From positions 1-6,179 of the forward strand of contig DATEOR010000071.1 in NCBI GenBank assembly GCA_035273885.1: a stretch of DNA of 6,179 nt, read 5' to 3'. The stretch's first letter is position 1. Each line of letters starts with the position of its first letter. Below the pieces are notes generated by a model, which worked only from the letters and a program-made list of their open reading frames with translations, searched no databases and was not told the origin of the DNA. The DNA comes from DATEOR01 sp035273885 (lineage in GTDB: Bacteria; Actinomycetota; Thermoleophilia; Gaiellales; Gaiellaceae). This document shows, one piece after another, positions 5,294 to 6,179 of the stretch. Both the position numbers and the translations under genes were made by a program.

Positions 5294-6179
5294 GCCCCGA
5301 CACCGTTGTCGTCGGCGCGGGCGTCGCCGGTTGCGCGGCGGCGACGTTCCTGGCCCGACAGGGGTCCAAGGTCGTCGTCGTGGACTCCGGCGGAATCGGC
5401 GCCGGCGCCTCGGGCCGCAACGGCGGCTTCCTCTTCCGCCAGCCGCTCGGCTGGGTCAACGACCTGCTCGGGGAGACCCTCGAGATCTACGAGGAGCTCT
5501 CCGACGGGCCCGTACCGTTCGACCTGACGCCGTGGCCGATGCTCGTGCTCGCCGTGGAGGAGGACGAGCTCGAGGCCGCGCGCGCCTACGCCGAAGCGGT
5601 CGGAGGCGAGGAGGTCGATCTCCGAGCCGATTCGTGGTTCGCAGACGACCTGGCCGGCGGCTTCGTGGTCGACGGCGGGCGGACGATCGACGCGATGGGC
5701 GCAACGACCGCGCTTGCCGAGGCAGCCCGGTGCGAAGGCGTCGAGCTCCGGCTCGGCTGCGGGGCGAAGCGGATCCTCGTCGAGGGCGGCCGCGTCACCG
5801 GGCTTGCGACCGACGTGGGAGTGCTGCCGTGCGAACGCATCGTCCTCGCCATGGGCCCGTGGCTCCGCCTGCTCCTGGGCCCGCTTGGAATCGAGCTTCC
5901 CTTGACTCCTTCGCGCGGCTGGCTCCTGGAAACCGCGCGCGTCGAGCGGCCCCCGCGCTACGCCATCGAGCAGGCGCTCTGGCCGGTGCAGGACGAGATG
6001 GCGAGCGTCGTGGGCACGCCCACGCTGCGCGAAGTCGCGGACGGCGCCGCCGAGGAGCCGGGCATCGTGTCCCTGCTCCTGGGCATGCGCCCCAGCGGAG
6101 GCTGTCTGATCGGCACATCGCTCCGCCGATCGCTGCTCGACGACCCCGAGGGCCCGGAGACGGTGCGCCGGCTGGCCGA
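5290..6179 (+). CDS. DAO-family FAD-dependent oxidoreductase (3' end missing)
   Basis: The frame is open without stops from well before 5290 to the window end, giving 296 codons. The protein opens with a Rossmann FAD motif, VVVGAGVAGCAAATF (GxGxxG at residues 9-14 if CTG 5290 is residue 1). Asp32 ends the second strand, and GASGRNGGF (39-47) is typical of the D-amino-acid/glycine/sarcosine oxidase (DAO) superfamily. A later GMRPSGGCLIGTS matches the RPxxxGxxxIG strand of that family. Family members are about 370-400 residues, so around 80-100 C-terminal residues are missing. Substrate is unknown; oxidation of an amine such as glycine, sarcosine or a D-amino acid is the general chemistry. There is no ATG, GTG or TTG in frame near the expected N-terminus. 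CTG at 5290 shares a CTGA overlap with the upstream stop and puts the GxGxxG motif at the normal place, so I propose it as start; the exact start is uncertain. Confidence 0.82.
   Translation, partial: MSPDTVVVGAGVAGCAAATFLARQGSKVVVVDSGGIGAGASGRNGGFLFRQPLGWVNDLLGETLEIYEELSDGPVPFDLTPWPMLVLAVEEDELEAARAYAEAVGGEEVDLRADSWFADDLAGGFVVDGGRTIDAMGATTALAEAARCEGVELRLGCGAKRILVEGGRVTGLATDVGVLPCERIVLAMGPWLRLLLGPLGIELPLTPSRGWLLETARVERPPRYAIEQALWPVQDEMASVVGTPTLREVADGAAEEPGIVSLLLGMRPSGGCLIGTSLRRSLLDDPEGPETVRRLA

Noticed and set aside
5306..5905. Short ORFs on both strands within the 3' oxidoreductase
   Set aside because: They are out-of-frame shadows rich in Arg, Ser and Ala. The frame running through 5305-6179 carries the clear FAD-binding motifs without a stop.

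Overview
The window is very GC-rich, with strong G/C preference at third codon positions. Every supported gene is on the + strand. Gene content and style (acetoin-type E1, short lipoyl E2, tightly overlapping starts) suggest a high-GC actinobacterium, perhaps of the Thermoleophilia/Solirubrobacterales kind. That placement rests on family resemblance and base composition only; no phylogenetic marker is present.

Region 1 (1-3387) is one tightly packed operon. It holds the 3' part of an E1 alpha gene, a complete E1 beta, a complete lipoyl-bearing E2 acyltransferase, and a small VOC (glyoxalase/bleomycin-resistance fold) protein. Each start codon overlaps the preceding stop: 1 base at 804, 4 bases at 1781 and 3043. 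This implies a single polycistronic message with translational coupling. The E1 and E2 proteins form a thiamine-diphosphate-dependent 2-oxo acid dehydrogenase complex. The sequences look more like the acetoin dehydrogenase branch than classical pyruvate dehydrogenase, but the substrate cannot be fixed from sequence.

Region 2 (3388-3659) is a 272-base gap with no credible gene. It is full of inverted repeats: a roughly 100-base imperfect long stem starting 5 bases after the VOC stop, containing two mutually exclusive inner hairpins; then a perfect 10-bp hairpin; then a bulged 11-bp hairpin. It probably ends the first operon and may be a structured RNA or a dispersed palindromic element. A TAGGAT -10-like box and a GAAAGGG ribosome-binding site lie just before the next gene.

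Region 3 (3660-6179) holds a complete dihydrolipoamide dehydrogenase (E3), which regenerates the lipoyl group of E2. It is followed by a 71-residue membrane-associated protein of unknown function with an excellent Shine-Dalgarno, and by the 5' part of a DAO-family FAD-dependent oxidoreductase that runs off the window. This last gene has no ATG, GTG or TTG start in a sensible place; a CTG overlapping the preceding stop is the best candidate.

Together the window encodes all three enzymatic components of an oxidative 2-oxo acid (or acetoin) dehydrogenase complex, with E3 apparently in its own transcription unit. I see no clearly new defence or mobile system. The most unusual items are the structured intergenic region, the VOC protein coupled to E2, the acidic E2 linker and the apparent CTG start.
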